Under the pieces are notes generated by a model. It worked only from the letters and a program-made list of their open reading frames with translations. It searched no databases and was not told where the DNA came from. A stretch of 64,000 bases of DNA from Halothiobacillaceae bacterium (lineage in GTDB: Bacteria > Pseudomonadota > Gammaproteobacteria > Halothiobacillales > Halothiobacillaceae): contig JAFGUH010000143.1 in the NCBI GenBank assembly GCA_016938615.1, forward strand, positions 1 to 64,000, in the 5' to 3' direction. This document shows positions 1 through 8,698 of this stretch, piece by piece. A program made the translations under genes and the position numbers. Numbering within the stretch: position 1 is the first letter of the stretch; each line of letters starts with the position of its first letter.

Positions 1-141
1 CTCTTTCATTGAGCCAGAAGCGTCTTCTGTCCCTCCACCCCGACAAGCCCAGTTTTTGACTTGCCGGGGTAAACATACAAGCGCCTTTAAGGCGCGATGG
101 GCTGAAGAGGCCACTTGAGCGTTTCGCGCCTGAAGACGCTC

Positions 142-1146
142 CTACGATATTGGGTAGCCTTCCAGGCGCCGAATCCGTTCTTCGAGCGGCGGGTGGGTGT
201 CGAACAGGCGGGCGCCGCCGGCGCGGAACAGGAACGCGTGGTTCATCTCCGTGGCGGCGTCGGACTCCACCCGTGAGGAAGCGCCGCCCTTGAGCTTCTC
301 GAAGGCGCTCTTCAGGCCGTCGGGGTGGCGGGTGAACTGCACGGCGGAGGCATCCGCGAGGAACTCGCGCTGGCGGCTGACGGCCGCTTGCAGGATTCGA
401 CCGAAGAACACGGTCAAGAGGCCTACCAGCGCGATGGCCGCCGCGCCCACCAGCATGGCGATGCGCAGGCGCGCGTCCCGTCGGCCCGGGCCCACGCCGA
501 CGTGGAACCACCAGCGGGCGACGAAGAACAGGAAGGTAAAGCCGAACACCATCGCCGCCACGCGCACGGAAAGCTTGATGTCGCTGTTGGCGATGTGACC
601 GAACTCGTGGGCGACCACCCCGGCCAGTTCGTCACGACTCAGGTTGTCCAGTGCCCCCTGGGTGACCGCCACGGCGGCGTTTTCGGGCCGGGTGCCGGCG
701 GCGAAGGCGTTGATGCCGGCCTCCCGGTCGAGCAAGAACACCCGCGGCCGGGGCAGGGCGGCGGCAATTGCCATCTCGTCGACAATGTTGAGGTATTGCC
801 GTTCGGCCGCGCTGAGGTCGCTTTCGCCTTCCCCGGTAAGCTCGCGCCCGCCCATCGAGCGTGCCACCTTGGCCCCGTTCGAGCGGGTGAACCAGCGAAA
901 CAGGGTGACCAGGAGGATGCCGCCGCCGGTCAGGCCGGCCGCCCAGGCGAAGCTCTGCCAGTTGGCCTCTGCCGGGATCGTAGCCGAGCCGGTCGCCTGG
1001 CTTGCCTGGGCGTGTTCACCGAGCGTCAGCCCAAGCCACGCCAGCGCGCCCACACTCGCCGCCGCGGCGATCACGAGGAGGACGTAGAGCCCTACCAGAA
1101 CGCGGGTCTGTCGCCGTGCCTGGTCCTGTTGTTCGCGAAAATCCAT
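142..1146 (-). CDS. M48-family membrane metalloprotease, HtpX-like
   Basis: A 334-residue integral membrane zinc protease, likely acting in inner-membrane protein quality control. The zinc motif HEFGH lies at residues 180-184, and the third ligand is probably the Glu of REFLAD near residue 261. Hydrophobic segments lie near residues 16-40, 68-85, 197-213 and 228-249, with the catalytic domain facing the cytoplasm as in HtpX. It follows lemA by 11 bases on the same strand, so the two form an operon, a pairing common in bacteria. It differs from E. coli HtpX in having a longer N-terminal loop, so I give the family rather than the symbol. Confidence 0.93.
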   Translation of the reverse strand: MDFREQQDQARRQTRVLVGLYVLLVIAAAASVGALAWLGLTLGEHAQASQATGSATIPAEANWQSFAWAAGLTGGGILLVTLFRWFTRSNGAKVARSMGGRELTGEGESDLSAAERQYLNIVDEMAIAAALPRPRVFLLDREAGINAFAAGTRPENAAVAVTQGALDNLSRDELAGVVAHEFGHIANSDIKLSVRVAAMVFGFTFLFFVARWWFHVGVGPGRRDARLRIAMLVGAAAIALVGLLTVFFGRILQAAVSRQREFLADASAVQFTRHPDGLKSAFEKLKGGASSRVESDAATEMNHAFLFRAGGARLFDTHPPLEERIRRLEGYPIS

Positions 1147-1157
1147 GGATTAGCGGC

Positions 1158-1754
1158 TCAGAAACTGACTTCGGGGGCCTTCCGGATGGCCTCGCTGTCT
1201 TCGAATTCGAGCAGTTGGGCATCCTCGCCGTGGCCGACCAGCTTGCCGATCATTACCGGCGGGAAGGAGCGGCGGTACTCGTTGTACTTTTGTACCAGGT
1301 CGTTGTAGGCCTGACGGGCGTAAGCGACCCGGTTTTCCGTGGTGGCCAGCTCCTCGGAGAGCTGGCGCATGTTGGCGTCGGCCTTGAGGTCCGGGTAGGC
1401 CTCGAAGGTGGCGTTCAATCGGCCCAGCCCGCTGTTGAGCGCGGATTCCGCCCGGGATAGCAGATCCATGGTGTCCGCGTTGCCGGGGCGTTCGTGCGCC
1501 GCCTCGACCGCCTTCTGGGCGGCAGCGCGCGCTTCGGTGACTTCGGTGAGCACCGAGGCCTCGTGTTCCATGTAGCCCTTGGCCGTGTTGACCAGGTTGG
1601 GGATGAGATCGTGGCGGCGTTTGAGCTGTGTCTCGATCTGCGCGAAACCGTTCTCGTACTGGGTCTGGTAAGAGGTCAGCTTGTTGTAGATATAGATGAC
1701 GTAGATGACGGCGATCACGACCAGCGCGATCAGGATCGAGGTTTCGATTCCCAT
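1158..1754 (-). CDS. lemA: LemA family protein
   Basis: A 198-residue LemA protein: one N-terminal transmembrane helix (about residues 5-22) followed by a long helical bundle. The segment FAQIETQLKRRHDLIPNLV is the LemA signature. The molecular role is unsettled in the literature; LemA is usually encoded beside an HtpX-like or TPM-domain membrane protein, as here. The ATG start is preceded by AGGAAG about 8 bases upstream. It is divergent from the djlA-like gene across about 230 bases. Confidence 0.93.
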   Translation of the reverse strand: MGIETSILIALVVIAVIYVIYIYNKLTSYQTQYENGFAQIETQLKRRHDLIPNLVNTAKGYMEHEASVLTEVTEARAAAQKAVEAAHERPGNADTMDLLSRAESALNSGLGRLNATFEAYPDLKADANMRQLSEELATTENRVAYARQAYNDLVQKYNEYRRSFPPVMIGKLVGHGEDAQLLEFEDSEAIRKAPEVSF

Positions 1755-1984
1755 GGTGACAGCTTCCTCTTGAGTGCGGCGAGCAGTTGCGGGATGGTAT
1801 GTTCGGGCGGATGTGCTTGACCGAGTGTACCTGCCTCAAGGGCGGGTTGCGTGCCGATCCGGCTGTCTTCCGTCGTCGTACGGGGTGAATGGCGGCTTGC
1901 CTTCGGCCCGCAACGGTCGGCTCTGCACGACCCAGATCCTCGTTTTTGGCACACTGCACATCGATTTTGTCAATGGGATCACGC

Positions 1985-2761
1985 ATGTCCTGGATTGGAA
2001 AGCTGGCAGGGGCCGGGATCGGCTACTGGATTTTCGGGTGGGTCGGCGCCGGTGTCGGCGCGTTGCTCGGGCACTTCCTCGATCGCTTCATCGGTCGCGT
2101 CAAGCGCGTCGGTGGCCGGTTGCTGGAGGTTCAGTCGACGTTCTTCGAGACGACGTTCACGGTGCTCGGTTACGTCTGCAAGGCCGACGGACAGGTCACC
2201 CAGGCCGAAATCCGGACTGCCGAGCAGATCATGACGCAGATGCGTCTGACCCAGTCGCGGCGCCGGGAGGCGATCGAGGCGTTCAATCGTGGTAAGGCGA
2301 CGGATTTCGATCCGGAACCGACGATCCGAACGTTCGTCCGAGTCTGCGGCAGCCAACCGGCCTTGCTTCGGGTCTTTCTGGAGATCCAGATCCAGGCGGC
2401 GTTCGCCGACGGGCAGATAGCCGCGACCGAGCGCGAGGCGCTGATGCGTATCGCACAGGCACTCGGGCTGACCGACGCGGACTTTGCCCGCCTCGAGGCC
2501 TTGTTGGCCGGGCATTATCAGCGCGGGCCGGGTGCGCCCACCACGGCCGAGGCGTTGGAAAACGCGTACCAGGCGCTGGGGGTGACACGCTCGGCGACCG
2601 ACGCCGAGCTCAAGCGCGCCTACCGCAAGTTAATGAGCGAGCATCACCCGGACAAGCTGATCGCCAAGGGGTTGCCGGATTCGATGATCGAACTGGCCAA
2701 GGAGCGCAGTCAGGAAATTCAGAATGCCTACGAGACCGTGCGGCGCTCTCGGCAGGCCTAG
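1985..2761 (+). CDS. djlA: DjlA-like membrane-anchored J-domain co-chaperone
   Basis: A 258-residue protein with three parts: a glycine-rich N-terminal membrane segment (about residues 5-27), a central TerB-like helical domain with acidic KADGQVTQAE and FADGQIAATE repeats, and a C-terminal J domain (about residues 193-258) with the HPD motif in MSEHHPDKL. It would stimulate DnaK at the inner membrane. The track ORF begins 32 codons upstream, but that extension is not membrane-like, and the ATG at 1985 gives the family's normal N terminus MSWIGK. Confidence 0.92.
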   Translation: MSWIGKLAGAGIGYWIFGWVGAGVGALLGHFLDRFIGRVKRVGGRLLEVQSTFFETTFTVLGYVCKADGQVTQAEIRTAEQIMTQMRLTQSRRREAIEAFNRGKATDFDPEPTIRTFVRVCGSQPALLRVFLEIQIQAAFADGQIAATEREALMRIAQALGLTDADFARLEALLAGHYQRGPGAPTTAEALENAYQALGVTRSATDAELKRAYRKLMSEHHPDKLIAKGLPDSMIELAKERSQEIQNAYETVRRSRQA

Positions 2762-2789
2762 CGTTGCAAGATAGATAGGAGAGGACGTG

Positions 2790-3242
2790 ATGATCGGTGT
2801 GCTCAAGGTGATTCATTTGCTCGCCGCCGTGTTGTGGATCGGCGGCGTGTTCTATGCCTACGTGGTGCTGCGCCCGTCGGTGAGCTATCTCTCCGGACCG
2901 GACCGGGTCACGCTCTGGGATCGGGTGTTCACGCGGTTTTTCCGCTGGGTGTGGGTGTTGATCGCTGCCTTGTTGATCAGCGGTTACGGCATGCTCTTCT
3001 CCGCATTCGGTGGGTTCGCCTCGGCGGGTTACCTGCACGCGATGCAGCTGTTCGGTTGGCTGACCATCATCGTGTTCGCCGTGCTGGCTTTCGGCCCGTA
3101 TCGGAAGTTACACGCTGCCGTGGCGGCCGAGGACTGGGCCGATGCCGGTGAGACGATCCCGCGGATCCGCCGGTTGGTGCACGTGATTCTGTGGCTGGGC
3201 GTGGTCAGTATCGTGGTCGGTGGCGGCGGTTCCTACTTGTGA
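2790..3242 (+). CDS. CopD-like integral membrane protein
   Basis: A 150-residue protein with four predicted membrane helices, starting VLKVIHLLAAVLWIGGVFY. That His-rich first helix is typical of CopD/DUF-type small membrane proteins, some of which bind haem or copper. A strong AGGAGAGG sits just before the ATG at 2790; the GTG one codon earlier is less likely. It follows the djlA-like gene by 28 bases and may be co-transcribed. The function is not established; copper handling or a haem-linked role is only a family-level guess. Confidence 0.8.
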   Translation: MIGVLKVIHLLAAVLWIGGVFYAYVVLRPSVSYLSGPDRVTLWDRVFTRFFRWVWVLIAALLISGYGMLFSAFGGFASAGYLHAMQLFGWLTIIVFAVLAFGPYRKLHAAVAAEDWADAGETIPRIRRLVHVILWLGVVSIVVGGGGSYL

Positions 3243-3340
3243 CGGTTTGAAATGTGCCCCCGTGACGGGATAAGGTCTGGGTCGTTTCGTTCGCTTATCC
3301 CGTTCATGCACTTTTGTTTATCGAATCAAGGAGTTTGCGC

Positions 3341-4387
3341 ATGTCTATGTATCGTCCCGAAAAGGCCGACGAGCTGATCAAGACCGCCAAGGCGATGGTC
3401 GCGCCCGGTAAGGGCGTCCTGGCCATCGACGAGAGCAACGGCACCTGCAACAAGCGTTTCGAGGCCAACGGCATCGACGCGACCGAGGAAAAACGTCGCC
3501 AGTACCGCGAGTTGCTTCTGACCACCCCGGATCTGGAGAAATACGTCAGCGGCGCGATCCTTTTCGACGAGACGATTCGCCAGTCGGCCGCCGACGGTAC
3601 GTCGTTCATCGACGTGATGCACAAGCGCGGTCAAGTGGTCGGCATCAAGGTCGATACCGGCGCCAAGCCGTTGGCCGGCTCCGATGGCGAGAAGGTCACT
3701 GAGGGGCTCGACGGCCTGCGAGAGCGTCTCGGTGAGTACTACGAGATGGGCGCCCGCTTTGCCAAGTGGCGGGCGGTGATCACCATCGACACCGCCAAGG
3801 GCTTGCCGACCCGCGGTTGCATCGAGGCGAACGCTCATGCGCTGGCACGCTACGCCGCGCTGTGCCAGGAAGCCGGTCTCGTGCCGATGATCGAGCCGGA
3901 AGTGCTGATCGACGGCGAACACGACATCGCCACCTGCGAGCAGGTCACCGAGGAGGGCCTCGTCGAGGTCTTCGACCAGCTCCATCGCCAGAACGTCATG
4001 CTCGAAGGCGTGATCCTGAAAACCAGCATGGTGATCTCGAGCAAGGGCGCATCGAACCGCGCCGGTGTCGACGAAGTCGCCGACCGTACCGTCGAGACCC
4101 TGCTGCGCACGGTGCCGGCGGCCCTCGGGGGCGTGGTGTTCCTTTCCGGCGGCCAAGGCGTCGAGGAATCCACGGCGCACCTGAACGCCATGCACAAGCG
4201 GCACGGCGACCGCCTGCCGTGGCCGTTGACCTTCTCCTACGCCCGCGCCATTCAGGGCCCGGCGCTCGAGTACTGGAAAGGCGAGCCGGGCAACGTCGAA
4301 GAAGCGCAGAAACGTGCGCTGAAGCGTGCCCGTTTCAACGGCCTGGCGAGCCAGGGCGAGTACAGCGCCGACATGGAAAGCGCCTGA
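3341..4387 (+). CDS. Class I fructose-bisphosphate aldolase
   Basis: A 348-residue class I (Schiff-base) aldolase that splits or forms fructose 1,6-bisphosphate in glycolysis, gluconeogenesis or the Calvin cycle. The N-terminal GKGVLAIDESNGTCNKRF and the later LEGVILKTSMV (the Schiff-base lysine region) are diagnostic, and FLSGGQ follows the family pattern. The start is ATG 3341, preceded by AAGGAG at an 8-base spacing; the track start is an upstream TTG. The gene stands alone and ends at a strong terminator. Class I enzymes of this animal-like type are widespread in chemolithoautotrophic proteobacteria. Confidence 0.95.
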   Translation: MSMYRPEKADELIKTAKAMVAPGKGVLAIDESNGTCNKRFEANGIDATEEKRRQYRELLLTTPDLEKYVSGAILFDETIRQSAADGTSFIDVMHKRGQVVGIKVDTGAKPLAGSDGEKVTEGLDGLRERLGEYYEMGARFAKWRAVITIDTAKGLPTRGCIEANAHALARYAALCQEAGLVPMIEPEVLIDGEHDIATCEQVTEEGLVEVFDQLHRQNVMLEGVILKTSMVISSKGASNRAGVDEVADRTVETLLRTVPAALGGVVFLSGGQGVEESTAHLNAMHKRHGDRLPWPLTFSYARAIQGPALEYWKGEPGNVEEAQKRALKRARFNGLASQGEYSADMESA

Positions 4388-4445
4388 TCGGAAACGCCTG
4401 ATCGAAAATGCCTGGCTCGATCGGGCCACCCCGTTTCGAAACGAC

Positions 4446-4472
4446 AATCCCGCCGAGAGGCGGGATTTTTTT
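4446..4472 (+). terminator. Rho-independent terminator of the aldolase gene
   Basis: A perfect 9-bp stem AATCCCGCC / GGCGGGATT with a GAGA loop is followed by a run of T, 60 bases after the aldolase stop codon. Confidence 0.9.
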
Positions 4473-4607
4473 GTCTGGCAACTTTTGCCTGGGAAACAGG
4501 GGGAGGATGCGGCTCCGGATCACCCCGATCGTCTCGTTCACTGACAGCGTGACCGGGCAGAGGCCAATGCGAGGCTAGGAACAGAGGCGCTGCGGAGTTC
4601 CCCTGAT

Positions 4608-5933
4608 TCAGTTCAGGTGGTGCCGCTTGAGCTTGCGATAGAGGGTGCGTTCGCTGACGCCCATCCGTTCGGCGACCTCGCGTCGATTTCCGTCGTAGCG
4701 CTTGAGCAGGGCGGTGATCCGTTCCGCTTCCAGTTCCGCCAGCGACAGGGTCTCCAGTGCGCGTGCGGGCGTCTGTTCCGACCCGGTTGTTCGTAGGTTG
4801 GGCTCGTCCTCGAATCCTAGGTCTTCCGACGTCATGACGCCGTCGTCGCACAGGGCGACGGCCCGATGCAGCCGATTCTTCAGTTCGCGGACATTGCCGG
4901 GAAACGTGTGTCCCTCCAATCGCTTCATCGCCTCGCGGGTGAGGCGGCAGGAATCACCGCGCTTGCGGTTGATCGAATCCAGCAACGAGGTAATCAGGGA
5001 GGGTAGGTCTTCCTTGCGCTCGCGCAAGGGTGGCAGGTCGATGGTGATGCAGGCGAGCCGATAATAGAGATCCGCGCGGAACTCGCCTCGGTCGATCATG
5101 GCCTTCATGTCCCGGTTGGTGGCCGCCACCACCCGCACATCGGTACGCACGATCTCTTCGCCTCCCAGGCGGCGGAAGCTGCCCGTCTCCAGGAGACGCA
5201 GCAGCTTGGCCTGCATCGCCAATCCGAGCTCCCCGATCTCGTCGAGGAAAAGCGTCCCGCCGTTCGCCTGTTGCGCGAGTCCTGTACGTCGGCCGGCGCA
5301 GCCGGTGAACGAGCCGCGCTCGTGGCCGAACAGCTCCGATTCGAACAGCGATTCGGTCAGGGTGGTGCAATCGACGGTGACCATCGATCGATCGGCCCGT
5401 TGGCTGTGGCGGTGCAGCCGTTCGGCGGCCAGTTCCTTGCCGGTGCCGCTCTCGCCGAGCAGCAGGACGCCGAGGTCGCAACCCGCGGCCCGATCGAGTT
5501 CGTTGAGTGTCCGGATGAACGCCGGACTGGACCCGCCGATCATGGTCGCCGCTTGCGGCCCGTCGCTCCGGGGCAGGGGCGTCATGCTCTCGCCAAGCAG
5601 CAAATCGCCGTTCGTGTCACGGACCGCGTGGCCATGAATGCGGACCCGCTCGGGGTTGCCGGCGGCGTCGAAATGGGTGTGCATCACTTCGTGCGTCTCG
5701 CCCGTCTCGAAGACCTGCTGGTGCGGGCAGTCCTCGCCCGCGAGATGGCAGGGGTGATCGCGGTGGTGCGACACCTCGTGGCAGCGTCGCCCGACTACCG
5801 AATCGGGCGATGTGCCGTACTTCTGGCAATAGCGCGAGTTGGCCGCGACGATTCGATAGTCGCGATCGACCAGCACGAACGGACGCTCCATGGCCTCCAT
5901 CACGTCCAGGGCATCCAGACCGGCATTCTTCAT
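4608..5933 (-). CDS. Sigma-54-dependent activator with cysteine-rich PAS domain
   Basis: A 441-residue enhancer-binding protein. Residues about 12-115 form a PAS sensor with four notable cysteines (C36, C51, C62, C69) in the pattern CHEVSHH..PC..GEDC, which suggests metal, haem or redox sensing. The AAA+ domain has Walker A GESGTGKE (160-167) and Walker B TLFLDE (227-232). The sigma-54 contact loop reads GSFTGC instead of GAFTGA. A Fis-type helix-turn-helix ends the protein (NRREVAERMGVSERTLYRKL). The start at 5933 has AAGGAGATGAGG upstream; the track start is 13 codons earlier. It is divergent from the flavoprotein gene, whose promoter is sigma-54 type, so that gene is the obvious target. 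Confidence 0.93.
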   Translation of the reverse strand: MKNAGLDALDVMEAMERPFVLVDRDYRIVAANSRYCQKYGTSPDSVVGRRCHEVSHHRDHPCHLAGEDCPHQQVFETGETHEVMHTHFDAAGNPERVRIHGHAVRDTNGDLLLGESMTPLPRSDGPQAATMIGGSSPAFIRTLNELDRAAGCDLGVLLLGESGTGKELAAERLHRHSQRADRSMVTVDCTTLTESLFESELFGHERGSFTGCAGRRTGLAQQANGGTLFLDEIGELGLAMQAKLLRLLETGSFRRLGGEEIVRTDVRVVAATNRDMKAMIDRGEFRADLYYRLACITIDLPPLRERKEDLPSLITSLLDSINRKRGDSCRLTREAMKRLEGHTFPGNVRELKNRLHRAVALCDDGVMTSEDLGFEDEPNLRTTGSEQTPARALETLSLAELEAERITALLKRYDGNRREVAERMGVSERTLYRKLKRHHLN

Positions 5934-6030
5934 CACGTACACCTCATCTCCTTGGTGTGTGCGACGCATCATTAGCGATGCAATGCGTGCCTGTCAATGC
6001 TGTCGTCAGCTGGGCTGTCTGACTGACATT

Positions 6031-6053
6031 CATGACAGGGTGTCACTGTCATG
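6031..6053. promoter_or_regulatory. Palindromic upstream activator site
   Basis: CATGACAG, 7 bases, then CTGTCATG: a perfect 8-bp inverted repeat, flanked by further TGACAT and ATGTCA half-sites. It lies between the divergent activator and flavoprotein genes, about 75 bases upstream of the sigma-54 promoter, the usual place for an enhancer-binding protein. That the neighbouring activator binds here is inference. Confidence 0.7.
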
Positions 6054-6112
6054 TCATATGTCATTGCCGCGCCATGGTTTCGTAACGTGTTGAAATGAAA
6101 TCGTTAAACCTG

Positions 6113-6128
6113 TGGCACGGTTTCTGCT
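6113..6128 (+). promoter_or_regulatory. Sigma-54 (-24/-12) promoter
   Basis: TGGCACGGTTTCTGCT matches the consensus TGGCAC-N5-TTGC except for one base, with GG and GC exactly 10 bases apart. Transcription would start near 6139, leaving a leader of about 60 bases before the flavoprotein ATG. It sits next to a sigma-54 activator gene. Confidence 0.82.
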
Positions 6129-6199
6129 CCTTCCCCGCTCGAGATCGGGCGTGCGCTACGTCCGCTCCCGACGAAACGCGAGGAGAAAAGGAGCAAGAC

Positions 6200-7549
6200 A
6201 TGGCAGATTTCAATCGCAGAAACTTTCTCAAGGTATCCGGCATCGGCATGACTGCCGCGATGGGCGGTATCTCCGCCGGCCAGGCGCAGGCGGCCGAGCA
6301 CAAGGCACCGATGGCGGGTGTCGCCCGCAAGATCCCGCTGCCGAAGGCCAAGGGCCAGCGCGTCGTGATCATCGGTGGCGGGGTGTCGGGCTTGACCATC
6401 GCCCGCTACCTGAAAAACCAGGATGTGGACTTCGACGTGGTCCTGCTCGAGCGCAACGCGCTCTATCAGTTCTGCCCGATCTCGAACCTGTACATGGTCG
6501 GCGGCATGGACCTCGGGTACTTTACCCGCAGCTACCTCGATGCCGCTCGCAACGGGGATTACACCTACGTCCAGGCGACTGCCTACGACGCCGACCTCGA
6601 CAGCCAGGTCGTCTACACCGACCAGGGGCACGTTGCCTACGACTACCTCGTGGTCGCCCCGGGGATCGATTACAACTACGGATCGATCGGCGTCGAGGAC
6701 CCGGTCGACGAATACAAGCTGCGCCAGCGGTACCCGGCCGGCTTCGTGCCGGGTTCCGAGCACCTGACGCTTCGCCACAAGCTGCAGAACTTCAAGGGCG
6801 GCGTGTTCGTGAACACCACCCCACCGGGCAACTACCGTTGCCTGCCCGCCCCGTACGAGCGCACCTGCCTGATCGCCGACTACATGAAGAAGAACAAGCT
6901 CAAGGGCAAGGTGATCCACCTCGACGCGAACCCCGACATCACGATCAAGAAGAAGGGGTTCCACGCGGCGTTCGAGGAACTCTACTCCGATTACGTCGAG
7001 TACATCCCCTCGTTCGAATTCAATGGGGTCGACGTGGAGAACAAGGTGGTCCACTCCACCTTCGACAAGGTCGAGTTCGACGATGCCTCCATCTACCCGC
7101 GGGTGCGGGCCTCAAGGCTGCTCGAGGCCCTGAACATCGCCAAGATGGACAGCCCGCAGAAAGAGGCCGACATCGATCCGTTCACCTACGCGGTCAAGGG
7201 TTACCCAAATGTGTTCGCCACTGGCGATACGCGCTGGATGCCTTACTCCAAGAGTGCGAACACCGCCAATTCCGAGGGGCACTTCGTCGCTCGCGTGATC
7301 GCCAATGCCTCCAAGGGCAAGGAGACCGAATGGGTTAGCCCCCATACCGTCTGTTTCTCCATGGTCGAGTACGACCCGCTGGAATCGATCATGGTCGACG
7401 CGCACTACGGCTACGACAAGAAGAAGAAAAAATTCCATTTCGCGAACGTCCACCTGCAAGAGGAATGGAACGAGTCGCTTGGCCAGGGAACGATCGCCTG
7501 GGGTGAAAGCATCCTGAGCGACATCAGTGGCGGGGCGGCTGGCGGGTAA
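6200..7549 (+). CDS. Tat-exported FCSD/SQR-family flavoprotein (sulfide dehydrogenase-like)
   Basis: A 449-residue FAD oxidoreductase. The N terminus NRRNFLKVSG is a twin-arginine signal, and AQA at about 29-31 is a plausible cleavage site, so it works in the periplasm. The FAD-binding GGGVSG is near residue 60 and the second FAD motif NVFATGD near 338. Cysteines C92 (QFCPISN), C214 and C223 (YRCLPAPYERTC) and C385 follow the flavocytochrome c sulfide dehydrogenase pattern. No cytochrome subunit (fccA) is adjacent, so the electron acceptor is unknown. The start has AAGGAGCAAGAC directly upstream. The substrate could be sulfide or another sulfur compound; that is inference. Confidence 0.85.
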   Translation: MADFNRRNFLKVSGIGMTAAMGGISAGQAQAAEHKAPMAGVARKIPLPKAKGQRVVIIGGGVSGLTIARYLKNQDVDFDVVLLERNALYQFCPISNLYMVGGMDLGYFTRSYLDAARNGDYTYVQATAYDADLDSQVVYTDQGHVAYDYLVVAPGIDYNYGSIGVEDPVDEYKLRQRYPAGFVPGSEHLTLRHKLQNFKGGVFVNTTPPGNYRCLPAPYERTCLIADYMKKNKLKGKVIHLDANPDITIKKKGFHAAFEELYSDYVEYIPSFEFNGVDVENKVVHSTFDKVEFDDASIYPRVRASRLLEALNIAKMDSPQKEADIDPFTYAVKGYPNVFATGDTRWMPYSKSANTANSEGHFVARVIANASKGKETEWVSPHTVCFSMVEYDPLESIMVDAHYGYDKKKKKFHFANVHLQEEWNESLGQGTIAWGESILSDISGGAAGG

Positions 7550-7607
7550 TCCGGTCGGTCGGTGCCCTTCCGCGCCCTCGGCAGTCGAAAGACGATGCCG
7601 GGGCGTT

Positions 7608-7675
7608 TAATGAACCTCTGCACCTGGACCCTTGGCAGTTCCGCATGGGCACTATCGATGCGTGCAGAGGCTCCT
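7608..7675. repeat. Short form of the dispersed TIR element (copy C)
   Basis: Ends GAACCTCTGCAC and GTGCAGAGGCTCC enclose about 45 bases that match one end of the long copies in reverse orientation (CTGGACCCTTGGC, CACTATCGAT). It looks like an internally deleted copy. It lies in the leader region between the flavoprotein and DUF3034 genes, and it is the reason the track ORF begins at 7645. Confidence 0.7.
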
Positions 7676-7731
7676 CGATAGAAAGTGAAAAGAACAGAAC
7701 GACCTATTGGAAGAGACAAGGAGCAATCTCG

Positions 7732-8652
7732 ATGAAGATGGATATGAAAACCCGTTTCACTGGCCGTTCGTGGCTGGTTTTGGGCACGGTGTTGACTGCG
7801 CTGGTGGCGACTTCCTCCGCGCAGGCCGGCAGCGGCCGATTCCTCGCCACCGGTGGCATCCAGTCGCTCGACGGCGCTGCGGGCGGGGGCATCAATCCCT
7901 GGGCGGTCATCGCCGGATACGGCACCAGCAATCAGTGGGGGGCGACCGCCTCGTACACGAATGTGACCCTGCCGGATTTCAACGTGAATCAACTGGGTGC
8001 GTCGGTCGGCATCAACAATCGTTTCGAGCTTTCCTACGCCTATCAGCAGGGCAATCTGTCGGGCGCGCTCGACGGCCAGAACATTGGGCAGCACATCCTG
8101 GGTGCGAAAGTGCGCCTCCTCGGTGATGCCATCTACGACCAGGACACGCCGTTGCCGCAACTCGCGCTGGGCGTGGAGTACAAGCAGAACCTGAGCGGCT
8201 CGGACATGCTGACTGACGGCGGCGCCCTCGGCGGGGCGGTCGACGACAGCGGGACCGACGTCTACCTCTCGGCCACCAAGGTCATGATCGGCGGATTCTT
8301 CGGTTACAACTGGCTGGTGAACGCGAACCTGCGCTACACCAAGGCGAACGAAACCGGTCTTCTCGGCTTTGGTGGCCCCGGCGAGGACGACTACGAGCTG
8401 CGTCCGGAATTCAGCACCGCGGTTCTGGTTCGTCCCGATGTCGCCATCGGCTACGAGTACAAGCAGATGGGTGACAACCTCTCCGGTGCCGGCTTGAAGG
8501 AATCGGATTGGCACGACGTGTTCATCGCCTACTTCCCCAACAAATCAGTGTCGTTCGCAGTGGCCTACGCCCACCTCGGTGACGTCGGCGGCGAGGCGAT
8601 CGACTACACGGATGAAAACGGCATCTACCTGAATGCGACGGTGTCGTTCTGA
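7732..8652 (+). CDS. DUF3034 family outer-membrane beta-barrel protein
   Basis: A 306-residue protein with a Sec signal peptide (hydrophobic core about residues 13-26, cleavage after SSAQA). The mature part begins GRFLATGGIQSLDGAAGGG and continues as alternating aromatic beta strands ending in a C-terminal phenylalanine, typical of outer-membrane barrels. The opening matches the DUF3034 family. The start at ATG 7732 follows AAGGAG. Its place between the exported flavoprotein and the exported globin suggests a channel or anchor for that periplasmic system; no function is established. Confidence 0.82.
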   Translation: MKMDMKTRFTGRSWLVLGTVLTALVATSSAQAGSGRFLATGGIQSLDGAAGGGINPWAVIAGYGTSNQWGATASYTNVTLPDFNVNQLGASVGINNRFELSYAYQQGNLSGALDGQNIGQHILGAKVRLLGDAIYDQDTPLPQLALGVEYKQNLSGSDMLTDGGALGGAVDDSGTDVYLSATKVMIGGFFGYNWLVNANLRYTKANETGLLGFGGPGEDDYELRPEFSTAVLVRPDVAIGYEYKQMGDNLSGAGLKESDWHDVFIAYFPNKSVSFAVAYAHLGDVGGEAIDYTDENGIYLNATVSF

Positions 8653-8698
8653 CCCGGACGCACCGTCAACTTTTTCCAAATCAAGCGAGGAACACAAC

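Noticed and set aside
1790-1960. Possible decayed TIR element between lemA and the djlA-like gene
   Set aside because: GGTGAATGGCGGC..CGCAACG and CTGCACGA resemble parts of copy A, but no pair of ends could be found.
3326-4447. 373-residue minus-strand ORF opposite the aldolase gene
   Set aside because: Antisense shadow of a certain gene, reading through its terminator.
4565-4605. GGAAC..GTTCC inverted pair near the activator stop
   Set aside because: Five-base arms with a long loop and no T run; too weak for a terminator or an element end.
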